Source: an uncultured Alphaproteobacteria bacterium (GTDB taxonomy: Bacteria > Pseudomonadota > Alphaproteobacteria > HIMB59 > GCA-002718135). Taken from it: a stretch of 64,000 bases of DNA. Shown piece by piece: positions 48,052 to 56,268 of the stretch; the stretch's first letter is position 1, and each line of letters begins with the position of its first letter. The stretch lies in the NCBI GenBank assembly GCA_902524385.1, contig CABZCZ010000006.1, positions 21,696 to 85,695 on the forward strand. Reading direction: 5' to 3'. The notes under the pieces were generated by a model, which was not told the origin of the DNA, searched no databases, and saw nothing but the letters and a program-made list of their open reading frames with translations. Both the position numbers and the translations under genes were made by a program.

Positions 48052-48657
48052 ATGCAATCAAATCAAAAATTAATAAGTTCTGATATAAAACCAATTGAAC
48101 TTTTTAAAGAATGGTTTGAAGAGGCAAAGAAAAAAGAAATCAATGATCCAAATGCTATGAATCTTGCTACCATATCTTCTGACGGCAAACCCAGCTCACG
48201 AATTGTTTTACTTAAATCATATGATGATAAGGGGTTTGTTTTTTACACAAACTCAAATAGTAAAAAAGGTAGAGCAATTCAAAACAACGATAGTGTAGCT
48301 TTAAATTTTCATTGGAAAACACTTCAAAGACAAATAAGAATAGAAGGTAATGTTTCGCAAATTTCAAACGCTGAAGCAGATAAATATTACAATTCAAGAC
48401 CACTAGGAAGTAGAATAGGGGCTTGGGCTTCCTTGCAATCAGAAGAACTAGATGACAGATCTACATTAGCTAAAAGAGTAAAAGACTTCGAAAAAAAATT
48501 TTCAGACAATGATGTTCCAAGACCTTCATATTGGAATGGTTACTTAGTAACACCTTTATTAATTGAATTTTGGCAAGACATGCCATTTAGACTGCATGAC
48601 AGGCTTGAATTCCGTATGGAAAATAATCGTTGGGTTACTAGAAAATTATATCCTTAA
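48052..48657 (+). CDS. pdxH: Pyridoxamine 5'-phosphate oxidase
   Basis: PdxH makes pyridoxal phosphate using FMN and oxygen. It has 201 residues. FKEWFEEAKKKEINDPNAMNLAT, SSRIVLLKSYDDKGFVFYTNS (FMN phosphate site), SRPLGSRIGAWAS, and FWQDMPFRLHDRLEF with W.VTRKLYP at the end match the family. It diverges from fabI with a 68-base gap and is convergent with the next gene (four-base overlap). Confidence 0.96.
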   Translation: MQSNQKLISSDIKPIELFKEWFEEAKKKEINDPNAMNLATISSDGKPSSRIVLLKSYDDKGFVFYTNSNSKKGRAIQNNDSVALNFHWKTLQRQIRIEGNVSQISNAEADKYYNSRPLGSRIGAWASLQSEELDDRSTLAKRVKDFEKKFSDNDVPRPSYWNGYLVTPLLIEFWQDMPFRLHDRLEFRMENNRWVTRKLYP

Positions 48658-49088
48658 TCATCTTCTTTCCATTTTTGTAAAATCCATGAACTAGAATTTG
48701 ATTTATTGTCACCACCTATACCCCAAAGCAACTGTATATTATTTTCTTCACAGAATATTGTTTCTGGTGTTGTACTATTATTTCTATCACCTCCATTTGC
48801 AAATTTAATAATTGAATTTGAATATTTATTTTTTACTTTTTTAAGACCATCGATACATGTCTTATCACCATCTTCAAACTCTATAACATCAATAACATTT
48901 TTTAACTCATTCATAATTATAGTTCTTTCAATAAAAGGAAGGAATTCCTTACCCTTCTTTTTTTGAAGCCATAAATCAGAATTTAATAAAACAACAACTT
49001 CACCATGTTTAGCAGCTTCTTTAATTAATTTTATATGACCACTGTGAATTGGATCAAAACCTCCACTGACAACAACTATTTCACGCAT
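48654..49088 (-). CDS. Cytidylyltransferase-like nucleotidyltransferase
   Basis: This 144-residue protein is of the HIGH-type nucleotidyltransferase superfamily. VVVSGGFDPIHSGHIKLIKEA carries the HxGH nucleotide-binding motif (HSGH, near residue 17). RTIIMNELKNV follows. KFANGGDRNN fits the family core, and SSSWILQKW near the C-terminus is the second motif. It resembles RfaE2/HldE-C and TagD types, so a sugar- or alcohol-phosphate is the likely substrate, not defined here. It overlaps pyrE by eight bases. Confidence 0.75.
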   Translation of the reverse strand: MREIVVVSGGFDPIHSGHIKLIKEAAKHGEVVVLLNSDLWLQKKKGKEFLPFIERTIIMNELKNVIDVIEFEDGDKTCIDGLKKVKNKYSNSIIKFANGGDRNNSTTPETIFCEENNIQLLWGIGGDNKSNSSSWILQKWKEDD

Positions 49089-49716
49089 ATTTGCTTCTCC
49101 ATTTTTCTGGGTCTTCTAAAAATTCTTTTAAGTTTGAAACCTCATCCTCAGAATATATTTTTTCATTTTCAATGTAATTTATTATATCTTTCCAAGTACA
49201 CAATGAGTGCATATTTACATTTAATTTAAATAATTCTGATTCTTTAAAATTAAAAATATCATAATAAAATATTACAAAAATATCTTGAACTTTTAATCCA
49301 GCTTCACGCATTGCGTTAATAAAAATTATTTTACTACCACCATCGGTAGCTAAATCTTCAACTAAAAGAGCTTTCTGATTATTTTCAAATTCACCTTCAA
49401 TTTGTTTATTTTTTCCAAAACCTTTTGTTTTTTTTCTTACGTAAATCATTTTTTTATCTATTTTTTGAGAAATAAACGCAGCATAGGGAATTCCAGCAGT
49501 CTCTCCACCAGCAATAATTTCGGCCTCAATATTATTTTTAGATAAATAATCTACGGCTTTATCAATTATAAAATTTCTTTCTTTTGTAAAAGAAATAATT
49601 TTTCTACAATCAACATAAACAGGACTAGTTAAGCCTGATGTTAGAGTAAAATAATTATCAAATGAAAAATTAACAGACTTAATATCTACTAATATTTTAG
49701 CTATCTCTTTTGACAT
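49081..49716 (-). CDS. pyrE: Orotate phosphoribosyltransferase
   Basis: PyrE makes orotidine 5'-phosphate from orotate and PRPP in pyrimidine synthesis. It has 211 residues. FTLTSGLTSPVYVDCRKII is the N-terminal hood, VIAGGE-type text (EIIAGGETAGIPYAAFIS) follows, and YVRKKTKGFGKNKQIEG is the flexible loop. The PRPP motif is ALLVEDLATDGGSK. pyrF is not adjacent. It starts four bases after the stress-protein stop. Confidence 0.93.
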   Translation of the reverse strand: MSKEIAKILVDIKSVNFSFDNYFTLTSGLTSPVYVDCRKIISFTKERNFIIDKAVDYLSKNNIEAEIIAGGETAGIPYAAFISQKIDKKMIYVRKKTKGFGKNKQIEGEFENNQKALLVEDLATDGGSKIIFINAMREAGLKVQDIFVIFYYDIFNFKESELFKLNVNMHSLCTWKDIINYIENEKIYSEDEVSNLKEFLEDPEKWRSKYA

Positions 49717-49720
49717 TTTT

Positions 49721-50194
49721 TTAAGTTATTTGTGCAATATGTTCAAATGATAAATTTCCTGGCACAATCATTATCGGTATTCTTAGGTTTGTTATTTCAT
49801 TACTCACCAAAGAAGTTATTATTGGACCAGGATTTTTACTATTTGGATCAGTGTTGGCAGCTAAAACAAGAACATTAATATTTTTTTCCTCATCTAATAA
49901 TTGTTTTAATTCAGCTATAGTATCCCCCTCTCTTAAAGAGAGAGCAGGATAGTCACCTGTTCTTTCTTGAACAAATGAGGCAGCCTTTTCAAGAATTGTT
50001 TCTGCTTCTTCTCTAGCTTCTTCTTTCATAATTTCTGTAACACCCTTGGTTGTTAGAACATCCAAAGGCTCTATGAATGTTGCAATTATAATTTTTCTTC
50101 CCGTTTTTTTTGATCTTGCACAAGCATATTCAAGAGCTGTATTCATTTCTTCTGAATTATCTGCAACAACAAGAATATATCTTTGATCACTCAT
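49721..50194 (-). CDS. Universal stress protein, UspA family
   Basis: This 157-residue protein has the Usp fold: RYILVVADNSEEMNTALEYACARSKK at the start, IIATFIEPLD in strand 2, and LVLAANTDPNSKNPGPIITSLVSN with a C-terminal IPIMIVPGNLSF strand. The G-x2-G-x9-G(S/T) ATP motif is only partly preserved, so it may not bind ATP. It overlaps the TIGR02186 gene by four bases, and with the two genes upstream forms the putative sulfur-anion group. Confidence 0.85.
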   Translation of the reverse strand: MSDQRYILVVADNSEEMNTALEYACARSKKTGRKIIIATFIEPLDVLTTKGVTEIMKEEAREEAETILEKAASFVQERTGDYPALSLREGDTIAELKQLLDEEKNINVLVLAANTDPNSKNPGPIITSLVSNEITNLRIPIMIVPGNLSFEHIAQIT

Positions 50195-50955
50195 TTACTT
50201 CTCCTAAATAAAGCAGCAGCGATGAAACCTGAAAATATTGAAAAGATAATTACAAAAACTCCGTATGTAGCTGCATTCTCATTGGCAAAATCAAATAATT
50301 GACTTCCTATACCAGTTTTTTTTATAACTATATTTTTTTGATCTTTACTCATAATTGTACTATTTCTTATATAGAAAATATCAACATTATAAATCCCTGG
50401 TATTGTATTTGTTGGAAAAAAAACACTTGTTTGAAATAATTTGTCTTTGATGTTTTTCATTTCAAAATTTTTATAAAATGATTGTTCTTTTTTTATTCTA
50501 ACAAAATTTTCATTCCAATTTTCTTGATCATTTTTGAAAATAAAATTTTGATTAAAAGTCTTATTATTTAAAATTTTTTCAAAACTTAGATCTTCATTAA
50601 TTAATATTGATTCAGGCAAAATTTCGTTAATTTCTTTTGAAGAAGATAAAAAGAATAAAGAGGGAATATTACTATAAGTAACATACTGATTATTCATCCA
50701 TATTCCAAAATATCTCTCTTTTTTTTGTATTCTCATTTTTGATGGTGGCCCTTTTATTGTTAAAAGTGTCTCATGATCATTTTTTAGCAATCCAAAAATA
50801 ATAATTTCTTTTCCATTAAAATCTGTTTTTAATTCAATACTATCCTCAGATAAGTCAAAGTAAATTTCTTCAGCATGAAGAAAATTATAAAAAAAAATAA
50901 CAATTAATAAAATTGTTAGATTAAAAGCAAACTTGATAAATAAATTTTTAATCAT
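50191..50955 (-). CDS. TIGR02186 family membrane-anchored protein
   Basis: This 254-residue protein has an N-terminal signal/anchor (about residues 8-28) and one C-terminal transmembrane helix (TYGVFVIIFSIFSGFIAAALF) ending in a basic tail. The periplasmic middle has IIIFGLLKNDHETLLTIKGPP and the FGIWMNNQYVTYSNIPSLFFL block that defines TIGR02186. These proteins lie beside TauE/SafE exporters in alphaproteobacteria, as here, and are proposed to help move sulfur anions; no activity is proved to my knowledge. Confidence 0.82.
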   Translation of the reverse strand: MIKNLFIKFAFNLTILLIVIFFYNFLHAEEIYFDLSEDSIELKTDFNGKEIIIFGLLKNDHETLLTIKGPPSKMRIQKKERYFGIWMNNQYVTYSNIPSLFFLSSSKEINEILPESILINEDLSFEKILNNKTFNQNFIFKNDQENWNENFVRIKKEQSFYKNFEMKNIKDKLFQTSVFFPTNTIPGIYNVDIFYIRNSTIMSKDQKNIVIKKTGIGSQLFDFANENAATYGVFVIIFSIFSGFIAAALFRRSK

Positions 50956-51355
50956 CTATTTTTGTCACTTCTAAAATATAAAATTCTAAATAAAATCCAA
51001 TTAATGCAAAAAATGATACTAATAAAAAAGATGCTTTTTTAATCAATATATCGACCACTAAGATATCTTCTTGTATAAGCATATAAATCGGAATTACAGT
51101 GGATAAAATAATGATACTGAGTTTTGCAAATGAATCATTAAATAATATGTCTTTAAATATTTTATGAATTTCTTTTTTAATTAATACTCTGAAATTTGAC
51201 CAAATATATATTTTGTTAAAAGAATTTATTACAATTATTACGATTAAAAAATACTCAATTTTTTTTAGATTAAAATCAATAGCCGTAAAAATAAAATATA
51301 TGAAAAGACAGGCTATGATCAATAAATTAATTGAATAGTTAAATATTGATATCAT
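50948..51355 (-). CDS. Small integral membrane protein of unknown function
   Basis: I do not recognise this 135-residue protein. It has about four hydrophobic helices (near residues 7-27, 33-46, 75-92 and 107-128) and short charged turns. It overlaps its neighbours by eight bases (TIGR02186) and four bases (TauE/SafE), so it belongs to their operon and may be an accessory membrane subunit. Confidence 0.6.
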   Translation of the reverse strand: MISIFNYSINLLIIACLFIYFIFTAIDFNLKKIEYFLIVIIVINSFNKIYIWSNFRVLIKKEIHKIFKDILFNDSFAKLSIIILSTVIPIYMLIQEDILVVDILIKKASFLLVSFFALIGFYLEFYILEVTKIDD

Positions 51356-52266
51356 ATTATTACCAATGAAAATAAATCATTTGGCTTTAAAACTAGATCT
51401 GTAAAAATTTTACCACAGACACCCAGTACTAATATAGCTAAAATGCCTCTCAAATATTCTGCTTTTAATTTAGAACCAAAAATTACGCCAATTTGTGCAC
51501 CAATTACTCCTCCAAATATCATTAGTGCAGACAGCACAATATCTACATTATAATTTATGAAGGATTGAAAGAATGTTGCATTAGCAGTAACAAAAATGAT
51601 TTGAAATAAAGATGTTCCAACCACTATACTTGTAGGCATTCCAAGTATATATACCATTGCAGGTATAATTATAAATCCTCCTCCAACTCCCATCATTGCG
51701 GACATTACTCCAACTGCGAACCCAATCAATACAGGCGGTATCGCACTAATATAAAGTTTTGATCTATGAAAGCGAACTTTGAATGGAAGTCCATGAAACC
51801 AAGAATGTTGATGCAGTTTTGTTCTTTTAGTATTTCTTGCTTTATATTGTTTTATTGTAGTTCTAGCGCTTTCAAAAGCCATACTAAAACCAATAAAACC
51901 TAAAAAGAAAAGAAATAATAATTGAATAACTAAATCTATTTGCCCATAGTTTTTTAGATAACTGAAAATATTTACACCAACTGTTGAGCCAATCAAACCT
52001 CCTATTAAAAGGAATATACCCATTTTTATATCAACATTTCTTTTTCGCCAGTGAGCAATAAAACCTGAAACTGAAGTTGCTAAAACGTGTGGAGCTTCAG
52101 AACCAACAGCAACAATTGGAGGTATACCTAAAAAAATTAATAGTGGTGTCATTAAAAATCCACCGCCAACCCCAAAAATTCCTGAAAGTATTCCTATACT
52201 CATACCAATAAAGATAATGAGAAAAATATTGACGTTCATTTCAGCTATTGGGAGGTATATTGACAT
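51352..52266 (-). CDS. Sulfite exporter TauE/SafE family protein
   Basis: This is a membrane permease of 304 residues with about eight helices in two repeats. Each repeat opens with the TauE/SafE glycine motif: GILSGIFGVGGGFLMTPLLIFLG (first half) and GVMSAMMGVGGGFIIIPAMVYILG (second half). PPIVAVGSEAPHVLATS follows in the first. Members export sulfite, sulfoacetate or related anions. It leads the group with a 135-residue membrane protein, TIGR02186 and UspA. Upstream lies a ten-base palindrome (52298-52307, TACTTAAGTA) of uncertain meaning. Confidence 0.87.
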   Translation of the reverse strand: MSIYLPIAEMNVNIFLIIFIGMSIGILSGIFGVGGGFLMTPLLIFLGIPPIVAVGSEAPHVLATSVSGFIAHWRKRNVDIKMGIFLLIGGLIGSTVGVNIFSYLKNYGQIDLVIQLLFLFFLGFIGFSMAFESARTTIKQYKARNTKRTKLHQHSWFHGLPFKVRFHRSKLYISAIPPVLIGFAVGVMSAMMGVGGGFIIIPAMVYILGMPTSIVVGTSLFQIIFVTANATFFQSFINYNVDIVLSALMIFGGVIGAQIGVIFGSKLKAEYLRGILAILVLGVCGKIFTDLVLKPNDLFSLVII

Positions 52267-52331
52267 TTTATGCTCTAATTTTTTATATAATTAATACTAC
52301 TTAAGTACAAATTATATTTGATTTTAGAAAA

Positions 52332-53426
52332 TTAAATAAAATAGTTTAAAAAAATAATTCCAATATAACTTACAAAACCAACACTCAATGCAGCTGTGAA
52401 ACCCACATAAAATGGCCTTATTCCTAAGCTTCGTAACGATATCAAGTTTGTACTTAAACCAACCGCAGCCATCGCTATAGCTAAACTATATTCAGCTATT
52501 GATTTTATATAATGAATTCCTAATTCCCATTGATAAATTAAAAATATCCCAAAAGCTTCATCAGAACTTTGAATACCATAGTCGCCAATTGATCTTATTA
52601 ATCCCATAAATACAAACCCGATAATAAATATTGGAAACATTGAAAGAATTGATGGTTTAGTATTTCTATTATCAATGTTATTTTTCAGGTATAAAAAACT
52701 AATCAATGGAATTACAACTATCATACTAATATTTCTTACAAGTTTTGTAACAGTTGCAATGTCCATTGTAATTTGAGAGTTATATTGCTCAGAATAAATT
52801 AGTCCTGCGCCAGCTACTTGAGCAGTTTCATGAATTGATGTACCCAAAAATAATCCTATTGATAACTCATTACCGCTAAATAGATAGTGTGCTAAAAATG
52901 GATATATAAACATAGCTATAATTCCAAATATAGTAATATTAGCAATTGCATATGTAACTTCTTCTTTATTAGCGTTAATTGCAGGGCTGGTAGCAACTAT
53001 AGCAGAAGCACCACAGATACTAGTTCCAACTGCAATTAGAGAACCTATTTTTGAAGGAATGTTTAACAACTTGCAAAAATAATTTACAAACAAAATTGAA
53101 ATAATAATACAAGTTATAATCAAGGGTATACCAATTAAACCTACCTTTAAAATATCCAAAAGTCCTAATCTAATTCCAAGGCAAATTATTCCTAATCTAA
53201 GAATAAACTTTAAAGAAAAATTTATTCCCTCAGAAAAGATCAAAGGAATTTTAATAATGTTTCCAATTATTATACCAATTATTATTGAGAGCATAATTGG
53301 AGAAATTGGACTTTTATTTAAGTTTAATAATTCACTCCCAATAAAATGACTTAAAAATATACCAGTATATGCAATTATAAAACTAAATAAAATACCAGGA
53401 AAGATTTTATATATTGAAAATTGCAT
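52332..53426 (-). CDS. YeiH/UPF0324 family inner-membrane protein
   Basis: This 364-residue protein has about ten hydrophobic helices. LSHFIGSELLNLNKSPISPIMLSIIIGI, LRLGIICLGIRLGLLDILKVG and AVGTSICGASAIVATSPAI are family blocks, then GTSIHETAQVAGAGLIYS. UPF0324 members are proposed sulfate or sulfonate-related exporters. It is 65 bases upstream of the TauE gene on the same strand, so a shared role in sulfur-anion export is plausible. Confidence 0.88.
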   Translation of the reverse strand: MQFSIYKIFPGILFSFIIAYTGIFLSHFIGSELLNLNKSPISPIMLSIIIGIIIGNIIKIPLIFSEGINFSLKFILRLGIICLGIRLGLLDILKVGLIGIPLIITCIIISILFVNYFCKLLNIPSKIGSLIAVGTSICGASAIVATSPAINANKEEVTYAIANITIFGIIAMFIYPFLAHYLFSGNELSIGLFLGTSIHETAQVAGAGLIYSEQYNSQITMDIATVTKLVRNISMIVVIPLISFLYLKNNIDNRNTKPSILSMFPIFIIGFVFMGLIRSIGDYGIQSSDEAFGIFLIYQWELGIHYIKSIAEYSLAIAMAAVGLSTNLISLRSLGIRPFYVGFTAALSVGFVSYIGIIFLNYFI

Positions 53427-53518
53427 TTTTTAATCCCATTATAGAATAAAATAATTATTCAAATACATAATTTAATATTTATTATCATTATTATCTTGTT
53501 AATATTCTTAAAAATACA

Positions 53519-54217
53519 ATGAACATATTCGAAATATTTATAAATTCTATACTATTAATTGTAAGACTAGATCAAGAATTATGGGATATCATAATCTTAT
53601 CACTATATGTAAGTTTTACTGCACTAATTATTGCTTCAGTCTTTGGTTTTTTTATAGGTTATTATTTAACCCTGTATAATTTTTTTTTAAAAAAAATTTT
53701 ATTAATTTTCTTGAATTCTTTAATGGGTATTCCTCCAGTTGTCGTAGGTTTAATAGTTTATTTTATTTTTGCGTCTGGTGGTCCTTTGGGAGTTTTGCAA
53801 TTACTATATACCCCATCTGCAATGATTATAGCTCAAACAATAATTATATTTCCAATTATTGTTTCTTTATCACATGAAATATTTTCAAAAAATTGGATTG
53901 AATTTAAAGATCAAATAAGATCGCTCAATATTCCTTTTTTAGGTTCAGCCAAACTTCTTTTTATTCATAGTTATTTTTTACTAATAACAACTTTATTATC
54001 AGCCTTTGGACGAGCTATTTCTGAAGTTGGTGCAGTAATGATTGTGGGAGGTAACATTGATCATTATACAAGAGTAATGACGACAGCTATTTCTTTAGAA
54101 ACTAGGATGGGAAATCTCGAATATGCTATGGCTTTAGGAATAGTTCTAATATCAATAACAATTATTATTTATTCTTTTGTATATATATTAAATAATAAAA
54201 TTACATTTAATAAATGA
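53519..54217 (+). CDS. Tungstate-type ABC transporter permease (TupB-like), orphan
   Basis: This is the membrane subunit of a TupABC-type ABC importer for tungstate or molybdate, 232 residues with about five to six helices. The permease EAA-like loop is visible in [40 protein letters not shown] and GRAISEVGAVMIVGGNIDHYTRVMTTAISLETRMG are close to TupB/WtpB-type permeases. No binding protein or ATPase gene lies beside it, which is unusual. moeA overlaps its end by four bases, tying it to molybdopterin (or tungstopterin) cofactor synthesis. Confidence 0.85.
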   Translation: MNIFEIFINSILLIVRLDQELWDIIILSLYVSFTALIIASVFGFFIGYYLTLYNFFLKKILLIFLNSLMGIPPVVVGLIVYFIFASGGPLGVLQLLYTPSAMIIAQTIIIFPIIVSLSHEIFSKNWIEFKDQIRSLNIPFLGSAKLLFIHSYFLLITTLLSAFGRAISEVGAVMIVGGNIDHYTRVMTTAISLETRMGNLEYAMALGIVLISITIIIYSFVYILNNKITFNK

Positions 54218-55428
54218 ATAAGTTTCCTCTCACAAAAAAACAAATAATTAAATTATTTAAAAAACAAAAAAGTTTAGTTGTGAAGACAGAATTAATAAAT
54301 TTAAAGAATTCTCAAGGAAGATTTTTATATGAAGATTTAAAAAGCAAGACAGATATACCTCCATTTAATAATTCAGCTGTTGATGGATATGCTTTATTAA
54401 AAAAAGATTTAAACAAAAAAAATTTATTTTATTGTCATAGAAAAATATCAGCAGGTAGTAAAAAAAACTTCAGAATAAAATCGGGAGAAGCAATTAGAGT
54501 TTTTACAGGAGCAAAAATGCCTTTAAATTCTTCTACTATAGTTATGCAAGAAAATACAATTCAAAATAATAATAAAATTGCAATTTTAAAATTTCCTAAA
54601 TTAGGTGAGAATTATAGAGTTAAAGGTGAAGATATTAAAAAAAATCAAAAAATTTTATTCAAACGTTCTCAAATAAATAATAAAAATATTAATTTAATAG
54701 CTGCTGCAGGTATCAAAAAAGTAAAGGTTTTTAAAAAAATCGACATAGGTTTTTTTACTAGCGGTAATGAACTGCGTCAACCGACAAAAAATTTAAAAAA
54801 ATCAGAAATAAATAATTCTAATTTTTTTGCGCTTACTTCATTATTAAATCAAAGTTACATATCAAAAAAATATTTAGGTAATTTAAAGGATGATTTAAAA
54901 ATAGTAAAAAATAAAATTTTTAAAGCTTCAAAAAATAATAATATAATTATAACTTCCGGTGGTGCTTCAGTAGGGGAAGAAGATCATTTAATTAATGCAT
55001 TATTAGATTTAGGAAATGTTTTCTTTTGGAAAGCTGCAATTAAACCAGGAAAACCCATTGCAGTAGGAAAACTAAATAATTGTTATGTGATTTGTCTACC
55101 AGGAAATCCTGTATCTGTACAATTATTATTTGTTATGTTAATAAATCCATTAATCAAAAAATTATCAGGCGGAAATTTTAATTTACCCAAATCTAGTAAG
55201 ATTGTCTCTCATTTTAATATGAAAAAAAATACTAGAAGAATGGAATGGTTAAGAATAATAAAAAAAACATTAAATAATCAAAATATTGCTATTAAATATC
55301 CAAAGCAGGGATCTGGCATGATAAGCTCAGTTTCTTACTCAGATGGTATTATAGAAATAGATGAAGAAATAACTCAAATAAAGAAAGGCGATATCTTTGA
55401 TTTCTATGATTTTGAAAATTTATTCTAA
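54214..55428 (+). CDS. moeA: Molybdopterin molybdenumtransferase MoeA
   Basis: MoeA inserts molybdate (or tungstate) into adenylylated molybdopterin. It has 404 residues. PPFNNSAVDGYAL, RVFTGAKMPLNSSTIVMQEN, GEDIKKNQKILF, ITSGGASVGEEDHL and KPGKPIAVGKLNN with CLPGNPVSVQLLF all match. Numerous A-runs occur but the frame holds. It is convergent with the TusA-like gene (four-base overlap). Other molybdopterin genes are not nearby. Confidence 0.93.
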   Translation: MNKFPLTKKQIIKLFKKQKSLVVKTELINLKNSQGRFLYEDLKSKTDIPPFNNSAVDGYALLKKDLNKKNLFYCHRKISAGSKKNFRIKSGEAIRVFTGAKMPLNSSTIVMQENTIQNNNKIAILKFPKLGENYRVKGEDIKKNQKILFKRSQINNKNINLIAAAGIKKVKVFKKIDIGFFTSGNELRQPTKNLKKSEINNSNFFALTSLLNQSYISKKYLGNLKDDLKIVKNKIFKASKNNNIIITSGGASVGEEDHLINALLDLGNVFFWKAAIKPGKPIAVGKLNNCYVICLPGNPVSVQLLFVMLINPLIKKLSGGNFNLPKSSKIVSHFNMKKNTRRMEWLRIIKKTLNNQNIAIKYPKQGSGMISSVSYSDGIIEIDEEITQIKKGDIFDFYDFENLF

Positions 55429-55676
55429 GTACTTATTTTAAATTTGTATTTGATTATAATTTTATTAATCTCTTTATAGCAGCCTAAGTATTCAAATTTA
55501 GATTGACTACAATAGTGTTCAAAATCTGGTTCAGCAAGAGGATCTGTTGCAATAATTTTAACAATTACATCCCTTTTTAATTCTGAAGCTAATTTTCTGG
55601 CTTTAAGGACCGGTATAGGGCACTCTGTGCCACTAGTATCAAGAATTATTTCATTTCTTTCATTAATATCTTTCAT
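55425..55676 (-). CDS. tusA: TusA/SirA-family sulfurtransferase
   Basis: This 83-residue sulfur carrier has the family core DTSGTECPIPVLKARKLASEL, where the Cys of CPxP carries persulfide sulfur. ATDPLAEPDFEHYCSQSKFEYLGC follows. TusA proteins deliver sulfur for tRNA thiolation and, in some bacteria, for molybdenum cofactor. The adjacent moeA supports the second but does not prove it. Confidence 0.87.
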   Translation of the reverse strand: MKDINERNEIILDTSGTECPIPVLKARKLASELKRDVIVKIIATDPLAEPDFEHYCSQSKFEYLGCYKEINKIIIKYKFKIST

Positions 55677-55890
55677 AAAATTTATTAATTTAAATATATT
55701 AAAATATTTATTTTAATAGGGCTTAAATTTTTTAATAAAACAATAATTTTTCATTAAACTATTATCTATACACGAATTCATGAACTTATATTGTTTATAG
55801 CTCATATTTTTATCCATATATTTATTTATAATTATTAAAATAACTGAACTTAAATATTGTATTGGAATTTTGAAAAGTTATATGTAACAC

Positions 55891-56013
55891 ATGCTCAAAA
55901 AATTAGTAATTATTTTGTTTCTTATATTTAGTCCTTTAACCGCCTGTACTACATTGAGTGAAATTAATGAAAGAGTAAAAGGTGATGGAGTTCCATACAT
56001 TCCTGGAATTTAA
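55891..56013 (+). CDS. Tiny putative lipoprotein, intact copy
   Basis: This 40-residue frame starts at ATG 55891 and reads MLKKLVIILFLIFSPLTAC, a signal peptide ending in the lipobox LTAC with Cys19, then TTLSEINERVKGDGVPYIPG-I. The mature part would be about 22 residues. A length-matched, 78 percent identical (by hand count) but broken copy lies at 57469-57591, on the other side of the formate dehydrogenase gene. The two gaps around it (55677-55890 and 56014-56268) hold nothing else I can support. I know no function; the pattern resembles small entericidin-like lipoproteins only in size. Confidence 0.65.
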   Translation: MLKKLVIILFLIFSPLTACTTLSEINERVKGDGVPYIPGI

Positions 56014-56268
56014 ATATTAATTTTTTTTTTAGTTTTAAATTCACTAGTAAATAAAATTTCACTTAGAGAAGGATTATTATATAGGTTATTTATTTTAATG
56101 AGATCTTAAAACAATCTCTTGATCATTAATATATATTTTATCTCTAAAAAAAAGTTTGAGTAATTCTAACTTCACAACTTTATAAATAACTTTATATTTT
56201 TTTCTTTATAAAAATTAAAGATTGAAGTATTAATTATTAATAAATATAAATAGTAAAAAAGGTAAAAA

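Noticed and set aside
47984..48094. Longer FabI N-terminus (extra 37 residues)
   Set aside because: The added stretch is Tyr/Ile-rich, overlaps the pdxH start and precedes the conserved FabI beginning; the ATG at 47983 fits the family.
55677..55890. Hidden gene or RNA in the gap before the tiny lipoprotein
   Set aside because: No frame with a credible start, no stable GC-bearing stem and no tRNA-like cloverleaf was found.
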